This document shows, piece by piece, positions 11,940 through 23,467 of a stretch of 64,000 bases of DNA. The notes below the pieces were generated by a model. It had not been told where the DNA came from and searched no databases. It saw only the letters and a program-made list of their open reading frames with translations. Source of the DNA: Absidia repens (lineage: Eukaryota; Mucoromycota; Mucoromycetes; Mucorales; Cunninghamellaceae); assembly GCA_002105175.1 (NCBI GenBank), contig MCGE01000014.1, positions 744,001 through 808,000 on the forward strand, read 5' to 3'. Both the position numbers and the translations under genes were made by a program. Each line of letters begins with the position of its first letter. Position 1 is the stretch's first letter.

Positions 11940-13145
11940 CACTATCGCCGATGTTTGTTTTTCCTTTCCAGTCACCATAGCCAACAGTTGTTAGACAAAC
12001 TGCAATTAGCATATATTATACACACCATTGCTACTCTATATAGTGTGAAATACAGAGCGAAAATACCCTGCAGTGGTTTTTTTTACAAACAAATAGCATT
12101 CTTATCGAACTTGACGTCTATGACTTGGAAATGGCGGCCTACTGACACAATTCTGGATCATTGTTAATTCCATGCCAGAATAATTAGCATTGATATGAGT
12201 CCCACCGCCCCACGTTGCTACCCTAAGTATCCACTCAAGTGCAAAATACAGAGAAGACAGACAGCAAAATATTCTTTTTATTTCACACAAACACATACCT
12301 TTTTTTTTCCTATGCAGAAACACACACCGGATTTTACTCGCATATGTACCATGCCCATTCAACGAGACAATGAAAGGCATGAGAGAGATTGATAGTAAAA
12401 GGACAAGACATGTTTAATTCTTATATATTTATAATATAATATAATATAATATAAACCATGACAACTAGCACTAAGCTAAACTAAAGATACTATTCTAAAA
12501 TGAAGGCTAATCTGATAGTGGTTGGAAATCACGAACCCAAAATGAAAGGGTTTCCCCATGATGTTTGTTTTGCATTTTGAAAATGCCTCTAATTCAAGTT
12601 CTAATAGTAATCCTTGATCACCAGTACCCCAATGAGCCTTGCCATCGTATCATTCAGACTATCAAGAAGGGAAAAAAAAAAGAAAAAAAAAAAAAAAGGA
12701 AGGAAGAGAGAAAAGAAATGAGTGGGCCAAAAAAAAAGGATCAAAAAATCATGTGTGCGGAGCCTGAATATACATTTTTTTTTACATTCGTCTAATATAC
12801 AACACTACTGTTTTTTCAACATACGCATAAAAGAATACTGAATCGACGAGAAATAAGCACGACGTTTGGACCCCCAAAAAATCGCCCACCATACTTCTAA
12901 ATGGCGAAGTCGTCTAATACACTACCCTATTTTCTTCAACACGCAAAAAAAAAATAATAATAACCATTGACGACGTACTGAGCACGATGGCTGGGTCCCA
13001 AGGGGCTACTCACTATAGTGCGAAATGTTGGAAGCTCAAATACCATCCCATTAAAACGCACACCTCAAAAAAAAAAGGCGGTTACCCAGCAAGTCGATAG
13101 ATTTTCAAAAGCTCCAGCGGAGCACCAGAGCGTTTATTGCCATAA
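11940..13145 (+). repeat. Dispersed repeat copy B, full-length-looking
   Basis: Collinear with copy C at 18720-19620. Shared blocks in order: 'ttagcatat.tatacacaccattgctactctatatagtgtgaaat' (12005-12051, an approximate pattern), 'cgaacttgacgtct' (12107-12120), 'cacaccggattttact', 'ggacaagacatgtttaatt', the core AAAATGAAAGGGTTTCCCCATG (12539-12560), 'cggagcctgaat', 'agggg.ctgctca', and the terminal hairpin GCTCC-AGC-GGAGC at 13111-13123 followed by 'agagcgtttatt'. No intact reading frame. Identity to copy C looks about 75-80% by eye. Copy B has about 200 bp extra around 12120-12320. Confidence 0.75.
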
Positions 13146-13296
13146 TAAGTAAAATATAAAATAATAATGAATAAAAGAAAAGCTTATCTACATCATATGT
13201 ATATGTATAAAAGAGGAGAGGGGAGTAGGAGTGACTGAACACTAAGTACTTTGCTAAACTATAATACATCAAATCTAAATTAATCCACCATCAGCA

Positions 13297-15694
13297 TTAT
13301 CCTTGACCATGGCCTTGAAGGAAAGGGTTTTGTCCATCACCGTGCTGTTTCATCTTGAGCCCACGTACCTGCTCTTCTTGTTGCAGTTTTTCAGCCAGTT
13401 CTTCATCTTGTTTAAATTGTTCGTATCTTGCCCAAAGCTGCTCCAAATCTTCTTCAGTAGTAGATTCAAGATCATCGTCGTCATCATCTTCACCGTCTTC
13501 GTCTTCGTCATCGTCTTCGTTAAATCGGCTCGCCATACTAAGCATAGAGGCACCATCGTCAGCTACATGCAATTGACTGCTGAGGCCATCATTCCCTAAA
13601 GCTGGATACGGTTCATGGTAAAGATGTTGGTGTTCATTATCGTCGTCAGTTGGTGCTGCACGCCATGATCTTGTCATCAAATGTTGCCAATTCGCCATGA
13701 CTTCCTTGTCTCGCATCAGTGCTTCTTCCGATACTGGTTCACCAGCCAATGAGATATCGTCAAAAAGTGATAGTCCATCGCCATCACCCTGAGCACCATC
13801 CAAACTGGACTTATCGGAATTATCATTTTCTTCATCTGAGTCGTCCTGGTAGATATGATATTTTTCAACCATTTCCTCTTGTGTAATGCCGTTGGTCTTG
13901 CTGTCGTCGTTGTCGTTCATATTGCGGTATTCGGTAGTTGAAAAATCGACACCAAAAGCCAGTAAATATCCAAAGCCAAAGAAACTACTAAAAAATAGAC
14001 AAGGTTCGATAATCGCCAGCTTGCTATAAAGCGTATATCCTTCATAGGCAAAGGTTGATGTGATAATAAATATTTGCGTGTACCAGACCAGTAGAAATGG
14101 ATTGAAGACATCTACAACGTGATCACAATAATTAGAATCATTTCCTTTCAACTCTTTCTCTCCCCCTTCCTGCGCTGTCGTATCTTTTACCTTTCCACCA
14201 ATAGACAAATTGACGTAGTATCGCATCCACTCTGGCTTTCCAATAAAGAGTATTATTTGGAGTTTGATGTTTTTCAAGACCACCACCAACACTATCGACG
14301 GGTGATCCGGGACGTGGGGTTGGCATATCATCTTCAGAAGTGATGTCAATGGTGTCGTCATTCTTTTGATCATGAGGTGTTTCCGATACGGGATTGCCAT
14401 TGTCAAGTATTCCGCGCTGTTGTTGTTGGTAGTGGAGATCGGGTATCGGTGATTGTGAAGGTGACACTAATAAGGACTGTATAGGGGACATGGATAACGG
14501 TGGTGGTAATGGTGCTGATGACGATGATGATGAGGATGATGATGTCCAATGGGAAGGTATAGGAGGAACAGCAGGAATATTAGAAGGAGAGGACGTAGTA
14601 GTAGTAGATCGACGATGTTGTATGTTGGGGGAGATAAGAGCTTCATCTGGTTCCACAGACTTGGCTTCATTTTCCACTAAAAGATCCATTGTAAATAAAT
14701 ATTGATATTCAATCAAAAATTCAATGACCCGTTGAGAGATCATATATTGGACAGGCGAGTTGTGCTGAGGATGGCTAAGAAGTCCAGGACTAAAGACAGC
14801 TGCAAGGTTGGCGGCATCCATTCGAGTTACTGAGGCATTTGTGGCGAAGAATCGGAGCATGTCCAAAACATAGAAAAGTAAATGTTGATGGGCTGTTGGT
14901 AATTGACAAATCAAGGTTTGGAAGGCATCAATCCGTTGACTTGTTTTATCGTACATGGAATCATCTATAAATTGAACGATTACATACATTATAATAAAAA
15001 CCATTGACCTCTTTCCCTCTCTTCCGTTTTCTTTGTAACTTACTCATCACATCACGAAATCGTTGATAAAAAGCGACGGGAATGACCGGATCGGGTAGAC
15101 GAAGAAAATAACGACGTAAAATACTTCCAGCATCGTGGACGGTATAATTTTTCCAAGTATGATGTAACCCATAGGAGTCCTGAGCTGAATCAAAGATTTG
15201 TTGTAAAGTGTTGACTCGTTTGGTACTGCCAGAGAGTCTAAAGATGCCCTCCGTTTCCAACCCTATTGCCATACCCCCAAGAAAAGAAGGTTTCAACCTT
15301 TTTTTTTAGTTTGATTCTTATTGTTTTTAAACCTTTTTTTTTCTTCTTTTCTCTTTTCTTACGTACCATTTCGTTTGAGGTAGGAACCACATTTTGAGAC
15401 TACCAACGGAATAGCAGCAGCGCGTTGATGATTGACCTGATCAGCATCTTGATAACCAATAGTTCCACGTGCGTATGAGATAGATACTACGAGAGGAACA
15501 CCAAATACACCTAAAATAAAATATAAAATTCCGCGTTAATAAAGCGTCTTGGTAACTTGTGCATATGCCTTTATCGAACCTTGTTGTTTCTCGTCAACCC
15601 CTTTTGGTAGTAAAGGAGCTACTTTGGGGGTCGTTACTTTTTTGATCCAGCGACGGAATGACTTGCGTTTCTTTAACGGCTGTGAGTTTTCCAT
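13297..15694 (-). CDS. RhoGAP (Sac7/Bag7-like) with two predicted membrane segments and acidic tail
   Basis: Exons: complement(13297..14111, 14191..14964, 15044..15262, 15367..15510, 15580..15694), 688 aa, phases consistent. A basic N-terminus (KKRKSFRRWIKK) precedes the RhoGAP domain (about 39-250): VFGVPLVVSISYA, IPLVVSKCGSYL, the arginine-finger loop GIFRLSGS (Arg near 94), LRRYFLRLPDPVIP and NLAAVFSPGLL. These features resemble fungal Sac7/Bag7 GAPs for Rho1, which control the cell-integrity pathway. A Ser/Pro linker follows. Residues about 420-440 and 451-472 are strongly hydrophobic and look like a membrane hairpin, and the tail is highly acidic (poly-Asp/Glu) with a coiled coil. Stimulation of Rho GTP hydrolysis at a membrane is inferred. 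The exon 1 donor (GTTCGA) is unusual. Confidence 0.82.
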
Positions 15695-16578
15695 AATAAT
15701 TCTTTTTGAAATAAAAATAGTGAATTTGTAGAGAGTAAATGGAAAAGGAGAAGAAGAAAAAAAAAAAAAAAATTAAATTGGCAAATAAAAAACTAAAAAT
15801 GCTCGCCCTTTTTTATGGCCTTGGCCGAAAAAAGCAGAACTTGAAACCCCGCTGGCTTGGGACAAACATATTCAAAATGCATTGTTAATACACCTGCATG
15901 TTGACTTTGAAAGAGTCGTGTAAACATATCATTTTACAAGTATATGGTAAATACATTTGATAATATATTTTAATATGAAGGGCCATGAAAAACACACTAT
16001 AAAAATGAGCTACTACGAGGCGCTGGTAGTACAAAGTAATATATAATACAACAGTAGTGAACCGATGTCAGAAGACAACATCGGTGTGTGACATAAACCA
16101 GGATAAAAAAGAAGGACACAACAAATCAAATAAACTGACTACACTACAGTAACCAAGTTCATGTAGTGTCGAAGCCCAGTTCGGAACCCATAAAATCTGT
16201 CCTATCATACTGACTCATTTTTCTTATGTACTACAAAAATACTGGCATAAATTCGACGAATGAACCGATTTACCTTAGCGTCATAAATTACAACAATAGA
16301 ACAAAAAAAAAAATAAAATAAGTTGATACAAACAAAGAATAAAAAACAACAACAACAGCCTGCGTGATTCTTATTTATTTGAAACAAAATCTAACGATAT
16401 TCGAATTCCTTTTTGATTACTACATGATCCAAATTCTATTTGTCAACGTAAAATAAAAGTCTATGATGTAAAATAAAAGTCTATGTTTATTGTGTATTGT
16501 ATATAAAGAAAAAGAGGCATGGATGTATAAATGTGTATGTGTATAAAGGGTCTATGCAAACAATTCTATATGAGCGGA
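15695..16578. other. Intergenic: RhoGAP promoter / scramblase 3' flank
   Basis: No gene. An exact 18-bp direct repeat (GTAAAATAAAAGTCTATG) lies at 16448-16465 and 16468-16485, close to the scramblase stop, so it may fall in that gene's 3' UTR. Confidence 0.45.
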
Positions 16579-18219
16579 CTATTCTGGGGGGTCAAGGAAA
16601 TCATTGAGAGAATCCCACCAACTGTCGTCATTGGGGCTCGAGACACCAGCTTGTTCGTCATCCATCCAGACATCACCATATTCATTTGGTTGTTGTTGTT
16701 CTTGTTGCTGTCCAAAAGGAGACACTTCTGGACTTGAGCCATTATTTTCGATACCTTGATCATTCCCATTTTGTTCGTTCGTTGATCCATTCTCGTATCC
16801 ACCACCGAAAAATGGCATTGGGAAGAAGCCTCCCGCACTAAAGTTAATGATAATATAAATAAATTCCATGAGTCTACTTGACAATTTTCATGTTTTTGTA
16901 TCCCTTACCCATGGCTTGAATGTCTTGAGAAAAAGTCAAAATCAATAGATATGGCACATGCAAGCATAACAGATCGCTGATCCAAGGTCAATCCTTGATT
17001 TCCTTCCATAGCATCCATTCGCAATACATATTGTCCAGAATCAGTAAAGATCTATAAAATTCAAGTTAATACATTCCATTCATCAACTCTAATGGTTCCA
17101 CTGTTGTGGGGAAGGGGTATATGCACTCACTTCACGAGCAAAGCCTACGAAATTTCGGCTAACGTTACCAATTGCAGTGCCTTGTTCATCGCGAAGATCA
17201 AAGTCCCATGACAGGAATGGAGTATCAATCGTTGCAAATTGAGATGTCCTACAAAACAAAACGAGAAGAATAGTGAATACAGAAAATCATGCAAATAAAA
17301 TGAAAACAACTTTTTTTTTCCCCTTACCCTACGAACAGATCGTATTTTCTTCGTATTAAATGCCATCGTTGCTGTACTTCCCCAATCACTTGATCATCCC
17401 ACGTAGAAATGAAGATTCGACTATTGATCCAAGAAAATGGCCGCTGAATCTTGAAAATCACATTGCCTTGAGCATCCATCACTGTTGCATTCAGTTGCCG
17501 ATGTGTACGCAAAAACTGTCGACTAAGAGATTTGGCGAATCCTTCTTCCTCCGCAATATAACCAATGTGGTTCCCGCTTGGATCCATGATTTTATACTTG
17601 TTGGCTTGTTCATATCCCTAAAACAAAAAATAACAATGATGATCCAATAATCAGTAAAAAAAACCATCCTCCAATTCTTCGCTTACCAAAAAGACATTCA
17701 TCATTTCCAGCTCACGGCCCACCACCAACGCAGGCTGAGATAGAGCGGGAGCACCAGCATAAGTTGACGTGACCACCGCGTCATGTGCTTGAGGAATATT
17801 GACCATAGTATGAGCAGGATCAGGCGCGAATTCGCTATTCGGTTGTTGAAGCAATTCAGAGGATGATGACGATGGAGTGTTTGTGTTTGCAACTGAAGGG
17901 TCATTTGTACTGTTGTCAATAACATGAGCCGTACGTTGATAAGCTGCTGGTTTTTCCAAATGTTGCCGAATTCGTCCTCGGGTCCTGTATATATACATTG
18001 AAAAAGTGGAGCAGTAAAGATAAGTCAATACGTCGTTTACTTGTTTGTATGTTTGTTTCCTTTACCTAGTTGTCTAGGGTTTCGAAGACTCGAGTAACGA
18101 GCCCCTTGTAAAAGCATTGATGATGGTTGTGTATTGGTCCGCCACATTAATCTGGCACCATTGTTCATGTAAGCTTGCAGAGTACGCTGCAACACTCGAT
18201 GTGTCAATTGGTTGGTCAT
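16579..18219 (-). CDS. Phospholipid scramblase family protein (Aim25-like)
   Basis: Exons: complement(16579..16837, 16909..17051, 17131..17248, 17328..17617, 17687..17984, 18041..18219), 428 aa. The N-terminus is Arg/Ser/Gln-rich with few acids, like a mitochondrial presequence. The scramblase domain (about 140-350) shows a PALVVGRELEMMNVFLGYEQANKY-type start, then GYIAEE, INSRIFISTWDDQVIGEVQQRW, FLSWDFDLRDEQGTAIG, NFVGFAREIFTDSGQYVLRMD and SVMLACAISIDFDFFSRH. This order is characteristic of PLSCR/Aim25; yeast Aim25 is mitochondrial. The C-terminus is Gln/Asn/Gly-rich. For exon 1, a better-looking donor at 18065 breaks the frame; the donor at 18040 keeps it and was used. Confidence 0.88.
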
Positions 18220-18719
18220 TATTTGGAAAAAAATGAAAGAGACCTTGCCGCATTGGAAAACTCAAAAAACAAAAAGCCTTATTCCCGTACTTTCTGGCAA
18301 ATATTTGAAATCCCGATATCGCCGAAAGAGAATTACGCTATAATAATGAGGCATAATGCGACGTTACTGCGTAGTGTCGTCAGCACAATCATATTCTGTA
18401 ACCAGAAACTGAACCACACAAATATTTGTATTTCATATATATATATGATATGTTTTAACAGTAACATTATTATCTTTTTTTTTTTTTAAAAAAAAACAAA
18501 AAAAAAACAAAAAAAAAACGGCGCAGATATCACACTTAATACCGCCCACTTAATTTGGACGTATGTGCAAGGCTATTGAAGGTCTTTGATTTCGACAACT
18601 ATTCAAAGAAATTAACCTTCCAAAGTCATATGGTTTTAGTTTGGTATATATATATATATACATATTGCTTTGCCTTTTGGATGTCCATCGTTTTTTTTTT
18701 GTCTTTTTTTTTTTTCACT
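18220..18719. other. Intergenic upstream of scramblase gene
   Basis: Promoter of the minus-strand scramblase gene, then A/T homopolymers at about 18474-18525. No gene seen. Confidence 0.4.
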
Positions 18720-19620
18720 TTTCGTTGAATAAAGACAATATCTATGTTTTTCGCAGCTACTATTTTTTCCTTTTTCTGTCACCACGGCCAACATTTTTCA
18801 GGCAAACTGTGATTAGCATATACTATACACACCATTGCTACTCTATATAGTGTGAAATGCAGAAGAAAAAATCGCTGAAGTCTTTTTTTTTTTTTTTTTT
18901 CCTTTTACAGACAAATCGCATTCTTATCGAACTTGACGTCTTTAACTTTGCAATATCGGTTACTTCCTACACATAAATACACGCACACACACCGGATTTT
19001 ACTTATGCCCATTTAACGAGACAAGAATAGTCATGAAAGAGATTAATGGTAAAACGACAAGACATGTTTAATTCAGATATGTATACAGTATAAACTATGA
19101 CAACTAGCATTAACCTAAGCTAATGGTACTATTCTACAATGAAGGCTAACTCAGTGGAAGTCAAAAATCACGAATCTAAAATGAAAGGGTTCCCCCATGA
19201 TGTTTGTTTTGCATTTTTGAAAAAGCCTCTAATTCGAGTTCTAACACTAACCGTAGTTCAAGAATACCTCAATGAGCCATTCCATAATAACATTCAGACT
19301 TTTATGAAGGAAAGAAAGAAGAAAGAAAGGAAAAGAGAGGGCAGCCAAAAGAAAATTAGAAATCATGTGGGCGGAGCCTGAATTGACGCATTTTACACCT
19401 CAACGCGATTCTATATTTCTTTTTCAATACACACAAAAAAATACAATTAACGAGCGCTGAGCACTACAGTCGAGCTCCAAGGGGCTGCCCATCATAGTGC
19501 GATATGGTGGAGGCTCTAATCCCATCCCGTCAAAGCCCACACTAAAATAAAAAACTCTGACTCCCAATAAATCGAAAGATTTTCAAAAGCTCCAGTGTAG
19601 CGAGAGGGCATTTACTGTTA
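18720..19620 (+). repeat. Dispersed repeat copy C
   Basis: Collinear with copy B. It carries the 'ttagcatatactatacacacc' block (from 18813), 'cgaacttgacgtct' (about 18929), the 'acgacaagacatgtttaatt' block (from about 19055), the core AAAATGAAAGGGTTCCCCCATG (about 19179-19200), 'gtgggcggagcctgaatt' (19368-19385) and the 'ccccatcccgtcaaagcccacac' type tail. The terminal hairpin is degenerate here (gctccagtgtagcgag near 19589). The 80-codon frame at 19139-19381 is not conserved in copy B. Confidence 0.75.
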
Positions 19621-19904
19621 TTAAACGTCTCAGTTAGGCTAGTTTCTATAATTCAAAAAGAATAAAGTTAGACACATTTAAAAAGTTTCTGAGATGAGTA
19701 TGATGCTTACGCTGGATCGATTCCAAATTTCAGGAAGAAAAAACGAACTTCATGTTGTCTTTGGAAAACGTTTTGCCGTTTCGAGCAAATTCCCGAGCAC
19801 GATCGGCAATTCAATATTTCGTCACTTAATTTTTTTCTTCAAAACAAAAAAAAAAAAAATCTCACGTCTTCTCTTGTCAACAACAATACAACACGCCCTC
19901 AACG

Positions 19905-21098
19905 ATGACTACACAGCCAAAAGAGCAACTGGCGGGGCCCGAACAACATAAATCTGATTTTAGATTAGATTACGATAATCTTGATGCTGAACTGGCGAAA
20001 GTGCCGCTATTTATGAACCAACTACCTGACGAAGAGAATGAAACACTGACTGCGCTACAATCGTTAGTCTTTGATGGTACACCTGAAGGTAAGCAAAATC
20101 TATTCTCCTGACTCTCTTATCATTTTTTAATTCTCATTCTATCTTTTGAAAACGTAAAACTTACACACTTTTCTTTTGTGATAGAAATTGCGGAAAATTT
20201 TAAAAACCAAGGCAACGACTGCTTCAAGTTTGGGAAGATAAAATATCAGGATGCGATAAGCTTTTATACACGGGCGATCGATACGGACTGCAACGACAAG
20301 AAGGTGATGGAGGCATGCTATGCTAATCGGGCGGCAGTGAACTTGGAGCTCGGCAATTATGGAAAGGTGTTACGTGACTGTGCCAAGTGTTTGGAGCTGA
20401 ACCCAGCCAATGTCAAGGCATTATATCGATCTGCACGAGGTCTTTTCCAACTGGACCGATCAGACGAAGCGGCTGATTGCTGCGAACATGCTTTGAATTT
20501 AGATCCAGACAACGCCCCAGTACGTGATCTCCAAGCTAAAATACATCAACGACAACAAGCTCTGATCAAACGACAGCGCGAAAAGGAAGAACGAGAACGG
20601 AAAGCACGTGAGGCCAAGGAACAAATGGGTACCGCACTTGAACGACGCAACATTCGCATTGACGTACAGGACAAAGCTATGCGTGATGCTGCCAACATTC
20701 AGTATGATGCTGATTCTGACACCATGTCGTGGCCTGTTTTCTTTTTGTACCCTGAATACAAGGAAAGCGACTATATCCAGCAATTCGATGAAAACAATGC
20801 CTTCCAGGATCATCTCGATGTCATACTCGAACAGCCTGCTCCTTGGGATCAACACCATGCATACACTCCCGACAATGTACAGGTTTACTTTGAAAATAAT
20901 CAAGGCCTTCATCCCTCGCTACTCAAGGTTGGAAACAAATTGCCATTGGCCAAGATCCTTGCTTTGAAGCAATATGTCATTACCAATGGTGTCCCCAGCT
21001 TCATCATCCTCCCAAAAACAGGTGCCTTTAAGGATGAATTTTTGGAAAAGTACAAGAAAAAGACCCAAGCGCCTCCTTCTCCCTCCAACAACCAATAA
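19905..21098 (+). CDS. CNS1: TTC4/Cns1-type TPR Hsp90 co-chaperone
   Basis: Two exons: 19905..20088 and 20185..21098, 365 aa. An acidic N-terminus with MNQLPDEENETLTALQSL precedes three TPR repeats (about 63-180), including NFKNQGNDCFK, ACYANRAAVNLELGNYGKVLRDC and NVKALYRSARGLFQL. The TPR clamp residues (Lys/Asn/Asn/Lys/Arg type) that bind EEVD tails of Hsp90/Hsp70 are in place. A charged helix (QREKEERERKAREAKEQ) follows, then the C-terminal wheel domain with MSWPVFFLYPEYKESDYIQQF. Cns1 is essential in yeast and links Hsp90 to eEF2 folding. The ATG has no upstream in-frame alternative with conserved sequence. Confidence 0.92.
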
Positions 21099-21502
21099 AC
21101 TGGACCGGTGTTTGGCTACTTTGGTTTTCTCCTCCCCTCCCTACCTTCATCTTTTCCGTTGTTTTTTATTTACATTGTAGTATATTATCATCATCCCCAT
21201 CATTGTTATAGTTTATATAGTATACTTTATTCATATAATAAACAATTCCGACGTTTTTATGAAAGTGTCGAAGATCAAAATCTTATGCTATCATGTTTAT
21301 GTTTTTATGTATAGTCATAGCCACACTGCTGTATTTTGGATGCATCGTTGCCCAAAGTGAACAGTTCCATGGAATTATTTGGGACAGCCCTTGCTACATT
21401 TTGTGGATATAGAAACTGTTATGCTATCCATTTCCATTATTTTGAATAATCTCATTTTATTTTTATTACCCATATGTTTAACCTTTGTTTTTGTCACTGT
21501 TG

Positions 21503-21539
<37 letters not shown>

Positions 21540-22039
21540 TCTATGCTACTGTACTCACCAATATATGTAAATATATGTATGGTATATTTGATCGTAGTCG
21601 AAAAAAAAGTATAAGCGTTCAGACTTTGTCGATGTTTGAGAAATTTATCTGGGAAACCGCGTAGGGGAATTATTCAAAACGGTAGTGTTTAAAGTAAACG
21701 CAAGTGTACATAGCTGTTGTATCATTCATATTACAGATATTGTCAAAAATTATACAAAAACAATCTAAGCATATCAGCTGAGCAGTATCCTTATTTCTAA
21801 TGTTCCATCATTCACCAGCAGGCTTTTTCACAATAAATGTTGGAGGTACATTGAAGCATGCTCACAAGGAACTCCAACTAACAGAAATAATGCTAGTTGT
21901 GTAGAAATTCTCTCCACAGGCCTTACCCGAATTATCGTTGTACTGTACAATATATGGCCTAATACCAAATTCATATCTTGTCGTATGTATATCTATATAG
22001 AAATAAAGTATTGTTCAATATTTGATGGGTCTGGTAGCA
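21099..22039. other. Intergenic, 3' flank of CNS1
   Basis: Holds a candidate AATAAA-like site (ataataaacaa near 21236) and a T31 run at about 21507-21538. No gene seen on either strand. Confidence 0.45.
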
Positions 22040-22700
22040 GTGGAGATCGATTGTTAAAAAAAAAGGTGATACATTTTATTGAAGACTAAGCATAAACTAT
22101 AAACGTCAACTGCAATCAAAGGATGTAATGGAGCTAGCAGAAGAAAAATTAATAGGAAATCTGGAAAATGGTCAACACTAATCTAAAGGGACAAATGTAA
22201 AAAAGGATCTAATATGCAGGTACAATATGTAGTGTACATTACAAGGCAAGAGAATATATATCTTTTATTGAAGCACAACAACAAACAACCAACATAAATC
22301 AAGAGGTAACAGTATTAAAAACACAAGGTGATATCGCACAAGACATGAGAGGAACTAATGGGACTTTCTTCATCAAAGTGGGTAATAATAGTCATATTTT
22401 ATTTAGATATAGATACAAACTACGAAAAAACTAAGACTAAACCAAGCTAATAAAGGTTTCAAAAGTCAACTAATGGCGGTTCTAAATCCTGGATCCAAAA
22501 TGAAAGGGTTTCCCCATGCATCTAGCAATCTCTGATCTGAAAATGCTTCTAAGCTAGCCCTAACACTAATCTAAATAAACCATAATCTCAAAGAAGTTGA
22601 ATGGTAAAAAAAAAACAAGAAGAAAGAAAGTAGGAGTAAATAAAAATTCATGGGTGCGGAATTTAAAGTGTTTTTTTGGTGATACAGACAACCCGATTTT
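22040..22700 (+). repeat. Dispersed repeat copy D
   Basis: The core CAAAATGAAAGGGTTTCCCCATGCA is at about 22496-22520 (longer than the minimal core), flanked by 'aaaccaagctaataaagg' upstream and 'agccctaacactaatct' downstream. Two 'ttttattgaag' words at about 22076 and 22264 are spaced as in copy E (41008 and 41199), and 'catgagagga.ctaa' precedes the core. Ends are approximate. Confidence 0.65.
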
Positions 22701-23467
22701 TATACTTCTATTTTATTTGTCTTCTTTTATACAGCATACAATAATATAAACATAGCAATTCTCTTCTCACAATAGAAATTTTCATCATTCAGATCGATTG
22801 CATGATTGTTCTTACTTCGTGTAGTAACTGCCACGAAGTCTTCGCTCGCCTCAGCTCTTTATGGTAGAATAATTTGTCACACACCGTAGAATATCTTATC
22901 CGGCCACTCTACTTTACTGTAGAGTACAGTACATATTGTAGAATAGGCTGCCACTCCCCGTATAATTGCTTACCCTTTTTTTTTTTTTATCTTACGTTAT
23001 GTTTACTGACTCTTATAATAAAAATAGGATATTTACTGTAATAGATAAGACTTTCAAGTGAGTCTGTTTTTATCGAATCAAACAACAAAACAGCGTTATA
23101 AACTGTTGGTCGAGGTGGACGCCACTCTAACCACTTTTTATCTTTATATATAATGGTTTGGTTGATCACATTTATTTTACCCCGCATTTGATCCTTCGTA
23201 ACCGCTCGTTGGTCGAATAAATAAAGTGCTGGGTGTGTAAACCACTTCCCATCTCAGTAAAAGCACGATTTAATCTGTCACACAATGAACCCAAAGTCAA
23301 AAAGTCTATTTTTTTTTTTTCACAAAAGAAGTTGATTAACATTCGTCTTTCCCATCAGCCGACTTTATTTTGTTTTTGTTTTTATTTTTTTACGTATTTC
23401 TCTTTCTCATATTGTGGTATTCTTTGATCCAACGTCAATTTTAATAATACATACGTTCTCAATCATC
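22701..23467. other. Promoter region of the alcohol oxidase gene
   Basis: No gene. A small inverted repeat ACTCTAC-6 nt-GTAGAGT lies at 22906-22925. A T/A-rich leader precedes the ATG at 23468. Confidence 0.4.

Noticed and set aside
11940..13145. Copy B as a tRNA-derived SINE or Helitron
   Set aside because: No convincing A/B box pair (no GGTTCGANTCC) and no CTRR end. The class is left open.
18065..18066. GTAAAG donor for scramblase exon 1
   Set aside because: It is a good consensus site but leaves exon 2 out of frame with the scramblase domain; the donor at 18040 keeps it.
19139..19381. An 80-codon frame inside repeat copy C
   Set aside because: The matching region of copy B has stops and shifts, so the frame is not conserved.
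22906..22925. Inverted repeat as a terminator or RNA gene
   Set aside because: A 7-bp stem in AT-rich promoter DNA is expected by chance; no poly(T) pol III signal directly follows.
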